Of a DNA stretch of 6,079 nucleotides, positions 1-6,072 are shown piece by piece. The stretch is from positions 1 through 6,079 of the forward strand of contig JAGOCV010000132.1 in the NCBI GenBank assembly GCA_017998575.1. Direction: 5' to 3'. The position numbers were made by a program, and so were the translations under genes. Position 1 is the first letter of the stretch; the number at the start of each line of letters is the position of its first letter. The notes under the pieces are model-generated. The model was not told where the DNA came from. It did no database searches and worked only from the letters and a program-made list of their open reading frames with translations. The stretch is from Burkholderiaceae bacterium. GTDB lineage: Bacteria; Pseudomonadota; Gammaproteobacteria; Burkholderiales; Burkholderiaceae.

Positions 1-76
1 GCTGCACGCTGCCGTGCATCTCATCGTGCCATCGGGCGGGTCGTGCTGCTGGCCGTCGCTGCGTCTTTGCGCGTGC

Positions 77-101
77 AGTGCGAGCGCATCCGCGCCGCAC
101 T
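77..101. repeat. Inverted repeat (hairpin), about 10 bp stem
   Basis: The left arm AGTGCG-a-GCGC (77-87) pairs with GCGC-CGCACT (92-101) across a four-base loop, ATCC. The stem is 10 bp with one bulged A at position 83. No T-tract follows, so it does not look like an intrinsic terminator. Confidence 0.6.
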
Positions 102-147
102 TCGCGCTGCCTTCGGCGCAGCCATCCAACGTGCAGGCGTCTTGCCT

Positions 148-182
148 CGAACGCGCCCGGCCAGTGGCCGTGTTTGCGTTCG
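148..182. repeat. Nested inverted repeat, 7 + 6 bp arms
   Basis: The outer arms CGAACGC (148-154) and GCGTTCG (176-182) are perfect. They enclose perfect inner arms CGGCCA (158-163) and TGGCCG (165-170) around a single central G. A 3 nt / 5 nt internal loop separates the two levels. The outer arm is interrupted by A/T pairs, so this is not simply a result of high GC content. Confidence 0.6.
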
Positions 183-193
183 CCGGCGCGCTG

Positions 194-233
194 GCTGCTC
201 GTGCAGCAGCGCCGCCGGGCCGCCGCTGCCCGG
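194..233. repeat. Two adjacent short hairpins
   Basis: The first hairpin has arms GCTGCT (194-199) and AGCAGC (205-210) with a five-base loop. Four bases later a second has arms CCGGGC (215-220) and GCCCGG (228-233) with a seven-base loop. Both stems are perfect 6 bp. Each alone could be chance in GC-rich DNA; their interest is that they follow directly on the 148-182 structure. Confidence 0.45.
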
Positions 234-314
234 AGCGTCAGCGAGGGGCAAAGGCGGAAGGCAAGATTGAAGGGCGCGGCACCACGGCGCGCGCAAAGCC
301 AGTCTGCACGTGGG

Positions 315-364
315 TTGGGGGCGGCACTCGCCACAAGGTGGCTTCGTGCCGCCAGCAGCCCCAA
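315..364. repeat. Large nested palindrome upstream of the relaxase gene; oriT or leader hairpin candidate
   Basis: This is the strongest inverted repeat seen in the window. Outer arms TTGGGG (315-320) and CCCCAA (359-364) enclose GCGGCAC (321-327) and GTGCCGC (346-352), which enclose GCCAC (330-334) and GTGGC (338-342) with an AAG loop. All three stem segments are perfect, giving 18 bp in total with small internal loops and one 6-base asymmetric bulge at 353-358. No T-run follows, so an intrinsic terminator is unlikely. Position (about 70 bp before the relaxase ATG) and shape fit an origin-of-transfer hairpin or an autoregulatory site bound by a transfer protein. Neither role is shown by the sequence itself. 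Confidence 0.65.
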
Positions 365-420
365 GGCCTTGCGGGCATTGGGAATACCGTGTGCCGCATG
401 CGCTCGGGCGCGATGGGCTT

Positions 421-428
421 GGTGGGGA
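421..428 (+). promoter_or_regulatory. Probable ribosome binding site of the relaxase
   Basis: A purine-rich GGTGGGGA lies seven bases before the ATG at 436, a usual Shine-Dalgarno spacing, though the match is imperfect. It supports the ATG at 436 over the in-frame GTG at 310. The stretch from 310 to 435 also carries the large palindrome, which makes it unlikely to be coding. Confidence 0.5.
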
Positions 429-435
429 CTGCATC

Positions 436-2403
436 ATGAGCCAGCGCGGAAATCCCGGTGACGATGACCGTTTTCGCGTGCGGCCCAGCAAGCCCAGGCA
501 GCGCGGCGACACCTTCATTGCCCAGGTGCTGCGCCAGACGAGCAAGGCCGCTGGCGTCTCTGGCCGGGGGCGCAAGACCACCGGCAAGCCCCCCGGTTCG
601 CGCCTGGGGCGCGGTCATGTCGCAGCCCGCTTCACGGGCCAGTCGTTGACGGCGCTTTCTCGCCGGGCCACGGTCAAGGTGCGGCTGGTGTATTTGCAGC
701 AGGCCAGCGGCCGCTCCACCGTGCAGCACCTGCGCTACATCGAGCGCGAAGGCGTGGACCGCCAGGGTGGACAGGGCCGTGCCTATGGCGCCATCACCGA
801 CGAGGCGGACACGGCCGCCTTCGAGGAGCGTGGCAAGGGCGACCGCCACCAGTTCCGCTTCATCGTCTCGCCCGAGGATGCGGAGCAGCTCGAAGACCTG
901 CGCACCTACACCCGGCACCTGATGCAGCGCATGGAGGCCGACCTGGGCACCCGCCTGGATTGGGTGGCGGTCGATCACTGGAATACCGACAACCCGCACA
1001 CCCATGTCGTGCTGTGCGGCAAGGACGACACTGGCAAGGATCTCATCATTTCGCAGGAGTACATCACCCGCGGCATGCGCGAGCGGGCGATGGAACTGGC
1101 CACCGAATGGCTGGGGCCGCGCACCGAGCTGGAGATCCAGCGCACCCTAGCCCGCGAAGTGGAACAGGAGCGGTGGACGAGCCTGGATCGCACCCTCCAG
1201 CGCGAGGCGGTGGACGGCCTGGTGAAGGTCGAGCGCTTCAACGAACCCAAACTGCAACGCCAGCGTCTGCTGCTGGTCGGGCGCTTGCAGCGGCTTCAAC
1301 GCATGGGGCTTGCCACGCAGACCCAGCCCGGCACTTGGGCCGTGCATGCCGATGCCGAGAAAACCTTGCGGGCCATGGGAGAACGTGGCGACATCATCCG
1401 CACCATGCAGCGCGCGATGGGCGGCAAGCAGCGTGACCTGGCCGTGTTCCAACCGGGCGAGGATGGACACTCCATCATCGGCCGCGTGGCGGGCAAAGGA
1501 CTGGCCGACGAACTGTACGACCGGGGCTATCTGGTGGTCGATGGCATCGACGGCAAGGCCCACTATGTGGCGCTGCCGCCCAGGACGGAACTGGAGCAGT
1601 ACCCCATGAGCGCAGTGGTCGAGGTGAAAGGCTCCGCCGAGGTGCGCGCAGCGGACAAGACCATCACCGCGCTGGCGACCAATGGGCTGTACCGCACCGA
1701 CCATCACTTGGCCATTGCACAAGGCCAGGCCAAGGATGGCCGCGACCCGCATGAAGTGGTTGCGGCCCATGTCCGCCGCCTTGAAGCCCTGCGCCGAGCG
1801 GGCATCGTGGAGCGCGTCGCTGAGGGACTATGGAAGGTGCCCGGTGACTTGCCTGAGCGTGGCCGCCAGTACGACGCGCAGCGCCTGGGCGGCGTGGCCG
1901 TGGAGCTGAAATCGCACCTGCCCATCGAGCGGCAGGCCCGCGTGATCGGTGCCACCTGGCTGGATCAGCAGTTGATCGGCGGCGGCTCCGGTCTGGGTGA
2001 CCTGGGCTTTGGCGGCGAGGCCAAGCAGGCGCTACAGCAGCGCGCCGATTTCCTGGCCGAACAGGGACTGGCCGAGCGGCGCGGCCAGCGCGTGATCCTG
2101 GCGCGCAATCTGCTGGGCGCGTTGCGCAATCGGGAAGTGGCGCAGGCCGCGAAGGACATTGCCGCTGATACGGGCTTGGAGCATCGTCCGGTAGCTGAGG
2201 GGCAGCGCGTGGCGGGTATCTACCGCCGCAGCCTCATGCTGGCCAGCGGGCGCTACGCGATGCTGGATGACGGTATGGGGTTCAGCCTGGTGCCGTGGAA
2301 GCCGGTCATCGAACAACGACTCGGCATGCTGATTTCTGCACAGATACATGGTGGCACTGTATCCTGGCAAATCCGACGCCAGTTGGGTTTATCCATTACC
2401 TGA
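436..2403 (+). CDS. VirD2-like conjugative relaxase with DUF3363-type C-terminal region
   Basis: A 655-residue DNA-nicking protein that would cut and covalently bind one strand at oriT to begin conjugative transfer. Residues 1-75 are basic and look disordered. The relaxase core covers about 80-230: Y101 in LRYIEREG is the best candidate catalytic tyrosine (it resembles the VKYITDEQ context of RP4 TraI Tyr22), and the metal-binding histidines are H181 (VAVDHW) and H188/H190 (DNPHTHVVL). From about 240 to 645 it matches my memory of the DUF3363 region of Tn4371-family ICE relaxases (often called RlxS), including FSLVPWKPVIEQRLG at 616-630 near the end. Length is normal for that family, so it appears intact. 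The ATG at 436 is chosen because it has a purine-rich site upstream and the GTG at 310 would add 42 residues of unlikely sequence. In related elements, genes for the coupling protein TraG and Trb mating-pair proteins follow somewhere downstream; here a convergent catabolic operon follows instead. Confidence 0.9.
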   Translation: MSQRGNPGDDDRFRVRPSKPRQRGDTFIAQVLRQTSKAAGVSGRGRKTTGKPPGSRLGRGHVAARFTGQSLTALSRRATVKVRLVYLQQASGRSTVQHLRYIEREGVDRQGGQGRAYGAITDEADTAAFEERGKGDRHQFRFIVSPEDAEQLEDLRTYTRHLMQRMEADLGTRLDWVAVDHWNTDNPHTHVVLCGKDDTGKDLIISQEYITRGMRERAMELATEWLGPRTELEIQRTLAREVEQERWTSLDRTLQREAVDGLVKVERFNEPKLQRQRLLLVGRLQRLQRMGLATQTQPGTWAVHADAEKTLRAMGERGDIIRTMQRAMGGKQRDLAVFQPGEDGHSIIGRVAGKGLADELYDRGYLVVDGIDGKAHYVALPPRTELEQYPMSAVVEVKGSAEVRAADKTITALATNGLYRTDHHLAIAQGQAKDGRDPHEVVAAHVRRLEALRRAGIVERVAEGLWKVPGDLPERGRQYDAQRLGGVAVELKSHLPIERQARVIGATWLDQQLIGGGSGLGDLGFGGEAKQALQQRADFLAEQGLAERRGQRVILARNLLGALRNREVAQAAKDIAADTGLEHRPVAEGQRVAGIYRRSLMLASGRYAMLDDGMGFSLVPWKPVIEQRLGMLISAQIHGGTVSWQIRRQLGLSIT

Positions 2404-2449
2404 CGCCAACGGCAATTGAACTCCACCAACTGGATGCGTCTACAACCGT
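2404..2449. other. Short convergent intergenic gap between transfer module and catabolic operon
   Basis: These 46 bp separate the TGA of the relaxase (2401-2403) from the TGA of the oppositely oriented crotonase gene (complement of 2450-2452). A T-run-associated hairpin would be expected if both transcripts ended here, but none is seen. Only a weak AACGG...CCGTT match (2408-2412 and 2446-2450) with a long loop is present. I see no insertion-sequence end or target duplication. It marks the module boundary, and local base composition is visibly lower in GC from about 2330 onward. Confidence 0.6.
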
Positions 2450-3238
2450 TCAGCGTCCGGTAAACTGAGGCACTCGCTTTGCGACGAACGCGTGGACCGC
2501 TTCCAGCGAATCCGTGGTTTTCGAGGCCCGATTCATTTCGGCCGCCTCTAACCTCAATGAGGTCACCAGACCGCTCTCGAAGGCAGCAAGTTGCAGGCGC
2601 TTGGCGCCCGCATAACCATGCGTAGGACCGGTCGAGAATTGCACCGTCATGCGCTGCGCTTCGTCCAGCAGGCTCTCGCCCGGAACTACTTTCTCGACCA
2701 ATCCCCAGGCCAAGGCTTCATCCGAACCGACCACGCGGTTGGTCAGGATCATGTCGCGTGCGCGTCGTCCGCCCACTGCGCGCGGCAGGAGCCAGCTGAT
2801 GCCGAAATCCCCCGCGTATCCAAGGCCGGTGTGGGCCGCCACGAATTTCGTCCCACTTGCGGCAATCAGGTAGTCAGAGGCCAATGCTAGTCCGAGGCCG
2901 CCTCCAGCGACCGCGCCTTGTACGGCGCAGACCACCGGGAATGGCAGGCTGGCGAATTGAGGAATCATGCGTTCGACCACCCTCAATTCGTCATCGACCA
3001 AGGTAGACAACGCTTCGCCTGCTGCCGCCATTTCGTCGATGTCGCCGCCGCAACTGAACATCCGGCCCTCGCCGCGCAGCAGCAAAGCGCGAATCGAGCC
3101 GTCACGTTCGACGTCTGCAATGACGCCAGCTAGCACGTTGACGACAGACGTGCTCAGCGCATTCTTTTTCTGAGGCGCATTGAGTGTGATGGTCGCAACA
3201 GCACCATGCTTTTCGAGAATGACAGAATTTTCGGACAT
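2450..3238 (-). CDS. PaaG-like crotonase-family enoyl-CoA isomerase (likely annotated as enoyl-CoA hydratase)
   Basis: A 262-residue cytoplasmic crotonase-fold enzyme, last gene of the operon. The oxyanion-hole segments are present: SCGGD at 62-66 and AGGGLG at 111-116. The two glutamates that hydratases use are missing: the GGGxE position is G116 and the second is about H136. Instead D144, in GYAGDFG (140-146), aligns by eye with the catalytic Asp of PaaG (LIPDCGG) and the following SWLLPRAVG matches PaaG's TWLLPRVAG. This points to a double-bond or ring/epoxide isomerase rather than a hydratase. The C-terminal FVAKRVPQFTGR is typical of the PaaG branch. The ATG at 3238 has AGGA at 3245-3248, six bases upstream. 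It lies 31 bp after the dehydrogenase gene, on the same strand. Family assignment is firm; isomerase activity is inferred from residues and the substrate is unknown. Confidence 0.85.
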   Translation of the reverse strand: MSENSVILEKHGAVATITLNAPQKKNALSTSVVNVLAGVIADVERDGSIRALLLRGEGRMFSCGGDIDEMAAAGEALSTLVDDELRVVERMIPQFASLPFPVVCAVQGAVAGGGLGLALASDYLIAASGTKFVAAHTGLGYAGDFGISWLLPRAVGGRRARDMILTNRVVGSDEALAWGLVEKVVPGESLLDEAQRMTVQFSTGPTHGYAGAKRLQLAAFESGLVTSLRLEAAEMNRASKTTDSLEAVHAFVAKRVPQFTGR

Positions 3239-3269
3239 GACGCTTCCTGATGGGCCAAGATTTCAGGCG

Positions 3270-4052
3270 TCAGCGCGGCGCCATGCGAATAGCGCCATCC
3301 ACCCGAATGGACTCGGCGTTCATGTAGCCGCAGGTGACGAGAAACTCGACGGCCTGCGCGAATTCATCGGGATCGCCCAAACGCTTGGGAAAGGGCACGC
3401 TGGCCGCCAGCGCCTGCTTGACGTTGTCCGGCAGGCCCAGCAGCAATGGTGTTCCGAAGATCCCCGGCATGATGGTGTTGACCCGGATCCCTTCGTCCAT
3501 CATGTCGCGCGCAATCGGCAAGGCCATGCCCACGATGGCAGCCTTACTGGCAGCATAGCTGGCCTGGCCAACCTGGCCATCCTGTGCGGCGGCCGACGCA
3601 GTGTTGACGATGGCGCCGCGGTCGCCATCGGCCAGCGGCGCGAGCGTCAACATGCCCGCGGCTGACTTGGCGATGCAGCGGAAGGTGCCCACTAGGTTGA
3701 TCTGAATGATGCGATTGAAACGATCTGTTGGGCATGGGCGGATTTCGCCGGTTTTCTTGTCGCGGCTGACCGTCTTGACGGCATCGGCAGTACCGGCGCA
3801 GTTGACCAGAATGCGTTCCTGTCCAATGGCCGCGCGGGCCTTGGCGAAGGCGGCGTCCACTTGCTCCTCGGACGTCACGTCCACGTTGCAGTAAACACCG
3901 TCAAGTTCGCTGGCCAACGCCTGGCCGATGGCTTCGTTCATGTCAAAGATGGCGACTTTGACACCATGGCTGGCCAAGCGCCTGGCCGTGGCAGCTCCTA
4001 GGCCGGAAGCGCCCCCGGTGATGACGGCGGAGATGTCGGAATTGAGTTGCAT
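3270..4052 (-). CDS. HSD17B10-like short-chain dehydrogenase, probable 3-hydroxyacyl-CoA dehydrogenase
   Basis: A 260-residue classical short-chain dehydrogenase/reductase. The nucleotide site reads TGGASGLG (12-19), with D37 at the end of the second strand (AIFDMNE), which favours NAD over NADP. D58 (NVDVT) and NCAG (84-87, a Cys variant of NNAG) follow. The catalytic tetrad is N119, S153, Y166 and K170 (YAASK), with PG at 196-197. The long segment between NCAG and the active site (RDKKTGEIRPCPTDRF, 97-112) and the overall pattern resemble human HSD17B10, the type II 3-hydroxyacyl-CoA dehydrogenase, so oxidation of 3-hydroxyacyl-CoA to 3-ketoacyl-CoA is the likely reaction. It sits between hydratase and isomerase genes with a thiolase upstream, which supports that role. 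The gene starts 30 bp after the hydratase stop; its ribosome site is weak (GAG about eight bases before ATG), so translation may depend on upstream reading. A sterol or alcohol dehydrogenase role is possible but less likely. Confidence 0.9.
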   Translation of the reverse strand: MQLNSDISAVITGGASGLGAATARRLASHGVKVAIFDMNEAIGQALASELDGVYCNVDVTSEEQVDAAFAKARAAIGQERILVNCAGTADAVKTVSRDKKTGEIRPCPTDRFNRIIQINLVGTFRCIAKSAAGMLTLAPLADGDRGAIVNTASAAAQDGQVGQASYAASKAAIVGMALPIARDMMDEGIRVNTIMPGIFGTPLLLGLPDNVKQALAASVPFPKRLGDPDEFAQAVEFLVTCGYMNAESIRVDGAIRMAPR

Positions 4053-4082
4053 GATTTTTGCTCGATGGATGAGAGACAGGCG

Positions 4083-4868
4083 CTATTGGCCCGTGAAGTG
4101 GGGGAGGCGCTTGCCGAGGAATGCGGCTTGCCCCTCCAGGTTGTCGGCCGAATGCAAAGCGACGAGGAAATTACGCTTCTCATGCTCCAGGCCTTGCGCG
4201 AGCGGAGTTTCAAAGCTGGCCAGTGCCGCATCTTTCGCCAGTGCCACGGCCAGCGGCGAATTGGATGCAATCCGGTTGGCCATCGCCAACGCCGTCGGCA
4301 GGGCCTGGCCGTCAGCCGTCACCTCGGCGACCATGCCCGCATCGCAGGCTTTGCGGGCGTCGATGAAATCGCCGGTCAGCAGCAGGGCCATAGCCTTGGA
4401 CTTGCCGATGGCATGGATCAGACGCTGGGTGCCCCCGGCCCCGGGAATGGCGCCCAGCTTGACTTCAGGCACGCCGAACTTGGTGGACTCGCCAGCGATA
4501 GCAATGTCACAGGCCAACGCCAGTTCCGTGCCGCCGCCCAGCGCGAGCTTTTCCACGGCTGCGATGACGGGCTTAGGGAAGCGCTCCAGTTCCGCCCAGA
4601 AGTGGCCACCTGCCGCCGCACGGTCGCCCAGCAGCGGTTCGGCGCGCAGAGAGTCGAAGGCCGTGATGTCGGCCCCTGCACAAAACACGCCCTCGGCGCC
4701 GGTGATGATGACCGCGCGTACGGCATCGTCGTCGCGCAGTTGCACGAGCTGTGCACGCAGGCCATCGAATACTGCGCGGTTCAAGCTGTTCTTCGCGCGC
4801 GGGCGGTTGATGATCAAGGTGACGATGGCGCCTTCGCGGCTGACGAGCACTTCGCTGGCTTCGCTCAT
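4083..4868 (-). CDS. Enoyl-CoA hydratase (crotonase family) with both catalytic glutamates
   Basis: A 261-residue enzyme expected to add water across the 2,3 double bond of an enoyl-CoA. Oxyanion-hole segments are CAGAD (63-67) and LGGG (110-113). Both catalytic glutamates of the rat mitochondrial hydratase are matched: E115 in GGGTEL and E135 in FGVPEVKLG, followed by the signature AIPGAGGTQRL (140-150). Unusually, the segment before GGG reads VEKLAL (105-110) where most members have VNG(F/L/Y)AL. The C-terminal FLGKRLPHFTGQ is standard. I chose the ATG at 4868 because GAGG lies five bases upstream (4874-4877). An in-frame ATG at 4883 would give 266 residues and overlap the thiolase stop as ATGA, but has no purine tract before it. 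With either start the gene follows the thiolase closely enough for coupled translation. Confidence 0.92.
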   Translation of the reverse strand: MSEASEVLVSREGAIVTLIINRPRAKNSLNRAVFDGLRAQLVQLRDDDAVRAVIITGAEGVFCAGADITAFDSLRAEPLLGDRAAAGGHFWAELERFPKPVIAAVEKLALGGGTELALACDIAIAGESTKFGVPEVKLGAIPGAGGTQRLIHAIGKSKAMALLLTGDFIDARKACDAGMVAEVTADGQALPTALAMANRIASNSPLAVALAKDAALASFETPLAQGLEHEKRNFLVALHSADNLEGQAAFLGKRLPHFTGQ

Positions 4869-4873
4869 GGTGG

Positions 4874-4877
4874 CCTC
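4874..4877 (-). promoter_or_regulatory. Ribosome binding site deciding the hydratase start
   Basis: GAGG on the - strand, five bases before the ATG at 4868 and lying just upstream of the thiolase stop codon's 3' end in transcription order. It favours 4868 over the alternative in-frame ATG at 4883, which overlaps the thiolase TGA. Confidence 0.5.
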
Positions 4878-4879
4878 GT

Positions 4880-6061
4880 TCATGCCAGGCGCTCGATGAT
4901 GGTGGTGTTGGCCGTGCCCGAAGCCTCGCAGATGGTCTGCAAGCCATAGCGGCCGCCTCGGCGCTCCAGCTCGCACAGCAGGTCGGTGAGCATGCGCGCG
5001 CCAGTGGAGCCCAGCGGATGGCCGATGGCCACCGAGCCGCCATTGACGTTGAGGCGGTCGTCCGGAATGCCGAATTCCTGCTGGAACATCAGCGGCACGC
5101 CGCCGAATGCCTCATTGACTTCAAACAGGTCGATGTCGGCCGGGGTCAGCCCCGATTCCTTCAACGCCTTGCGGGTGGCATCGAGCACAGCAGTGAACTG
5201 GATGACAGGGTCGGCTGCCGCCACTGCGGTGCTGACGAAGCGCGCACGCGGCTTCAGGCCGTGCTGCTGGGCGTAGGCGCGGCTGGCGATCAGCAGCGCG
5301 GCGGCGCCGTCGCTGATCTGCGAGGAGTTAGCAGCCGTTGTAGCGCCGTCTGCGGCAAACACGGGCTTAAGCGTAGCCATCTTCTCGGGGTTGGGGTCGG
5401 CGCGCATGCCCTCGTCGGCGGTGACGAGCGGGCTGTCTGGGTCGGTCGGATCCTCATGCAGCCGCACGAGTTGGTCTTGGACACGACCAGCCCGCGAAGC
5501 CTCAATGGCGCGCCGATGGCTGCGCACGGCGAAGGCGTCCAGCGCCTCGCGCGTGAGGCCGAAGCGCTTGTTCATCAACTCCGACGAAGCGCCTTGCGGT
5601 ATCAGCGGGTTGCCCTGGTAGCGCGCCAGCTCACGCGGGCTGTATTGCGCGCCGAGCGGCGCGCCGGGCTTGAATGACGGCGGCATGGGCGCCTGCGACA
5701 TCGACTCTACCCCGGCGCCGATGGCCAGTTGGTAGGCGCCCGCTTGAATACCGTGCACGACAAAGCTCACCGCCTGCTGGCCGGAGCCGCATTGCCGGTC
5801 GACCGTCACCGCCGGGACGGATTCTGGCAGCCCCGCCGCCAGCACGGCATGCCGGCCCAGATTGCCGTGCTGCTGGTCCCACTGCAGCACGCAACCGACG
5901 ATCACATCGTCCAGATCGGCGGGGTTGATGCCGGAGCGCTCGACCAGCTGACGCAGCGTCTCACCCAGCAGATCAACGGGGTGCCATTTCTGCAAGCGCC
6001 CGCCGCGCTTGCCCACGGGGGTGCGCAGCGCACCGACGATGACGGGTTCATGGTCATTCAT
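4880..6061 (-). CDS. Thiolase (acetyl-CoA acyltransferase)
   Basis: A 393-residue thiolase, full length for the family, that would cleave a 3-ketoacyl-CoA with CoA to acetyl-CoA (or propionyl-CoA) and a shortened acyl-CoA. The nucleophile is C91 in DRQCGSGQQAV. N316 (NEAFG), H348 (GHPLG, within NVNGGSVAIGHPLGSTGAR) and C378 (QTICEASG) complete the active site at nearly the same numbers as the Zoogloea enzyme (C89, N316, H348, C378). The final motif is odd: after C378 most thiolases read a glycine triplet, as in CxGGG or CEGGG, whereas this one reads CEASGTAN. The ATG at 6061 is used because AGGA lies seven bases upstream; an in-frame TTG at 6079 is only the window edge. It is the first gene of the operon in the window and its stop overlaps or nearly touches the hydratase gene. 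A degradative rather than biosynthetic role is inferred from its neighbours. Confidence 0.93.
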   Translation of the reverse strand: MNDHEPVIVGALRTPVGKRGGRLQKWHPVDLLGETLRQLVERSGINPADLDDVIVGCVLQWDQQHGNLGRHAVLAAGLPESVPAVTVDRQCGSGQQAVSFVVHGIQAGAYQLAIGAGVESMSQAPMPPSFKPGAPLGAQYSPRELARYQGNPLIPQGASSELMNKRFGLTREALDAFAVRSHRRAIEASRAGRVQDQLVRLHEDPTDPDSPLVTADEGMRADPNPEKMATLKPVFAADGATTAANSSQISDGAAALLIASRAYAQQHGLKPRARFVSTAVAAADPVIQFTAVLDATRKALKESGLTPADIDLFEVNEAFGGVPLMFQQEFGIPDDRLNVNGGSVAIGHPLGSTGARMLTDLLCELERRGGRYGLQTICEASGTANTTIIERLA

Positions 6062-6068
6062 GTTGTTT

Positions 6069-6072
6069 TCCT
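6069..6072 (-). promoter_or_regulatory. Ribosome binding site of the thiolase
   Basis: AGGA on the - strand, seven bases before the ATG at 6061. It settles the thiolase start and leaves only seven bases (6073-6079) of upstream sequence, too few to say whether a promoter or another operon gene precedes it. Confidence 0.65.

Larger units (their letters stand above)
1..435. other. Gene-free structured region upstream of the relaxase; candidate oriT region
   Basis: I find no protein I recognise here. Two forward frames stay open from the left edge (one to the TGA at 268-270, one to the TGA at 437-439). Their translations are low-complexity, rich in Ala, Arg, Ser and Cys, without a domain or membrane pattern, and long open frames are expected by chance in DNA this rich in GC. 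What stands out is inverted repeats, listed separately: 77-101, 148-182, 194-210, 215-233 and 315-364. A purine-rich stretch lies at about 240-270. Conjugative relaxases often act on an origin lying next to their own gene, so this region is a reasonable place for oriT. No nic site can be assigned from sequence alone. It could instead be a structured leader for relaxase expression, or contain the 3' end of an unrecognised upstream gene. Confidence 0.5.

Noticed and set aside
315..364. Intrinsic transcription terminator
   Set aside because: The stem is strong but no T-run follows on either strand.
310..435. GTG start for the relaxase at 310, adding 42 N-terminal residues
   Set aside because: The added sequence is unlike a relaxase N-terminus, spans the large palindrome, and the ATG at 436 has a better-placed purine-rich site.
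238..1005. 255-residue open frame on the - strand
   Set aside because: It runs antisense through the relaxase N-terminal domain, whose metal-binding motif is clear; the frame is a product of GC-rich codon use.
1147..1770. 207-residue open frame on the - strand
   Set aside because: Antisense shadow of the middle of the relaxase gene with no recognisable domain.
2404..2449. Bidirectional terminator between the convergent genes
   Set aside because: Only a weak 5 bp match with a long loop is present and there is no T-tract.
3928..4949. Long + strand open frames of about 300 and 323 residues
   Set aside because: They lie antisense to the hydratase and the dehydrogenase start, both of which have complete catalytic motifs; the + strand translations show none.
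4884..4976. Upstream extension of the hydratase frame, including a run of four histidines
   Set aside because: It overlaps the thiolase C-terminal catalytic loop and the hydratase family starts near the later ATG; the histidine run is an out-of-frame artefact.
5018..5677. 219-residue + strand open frame
   Set aside because: Antisense shadow of the thiolase, which has all four catalytic residues.
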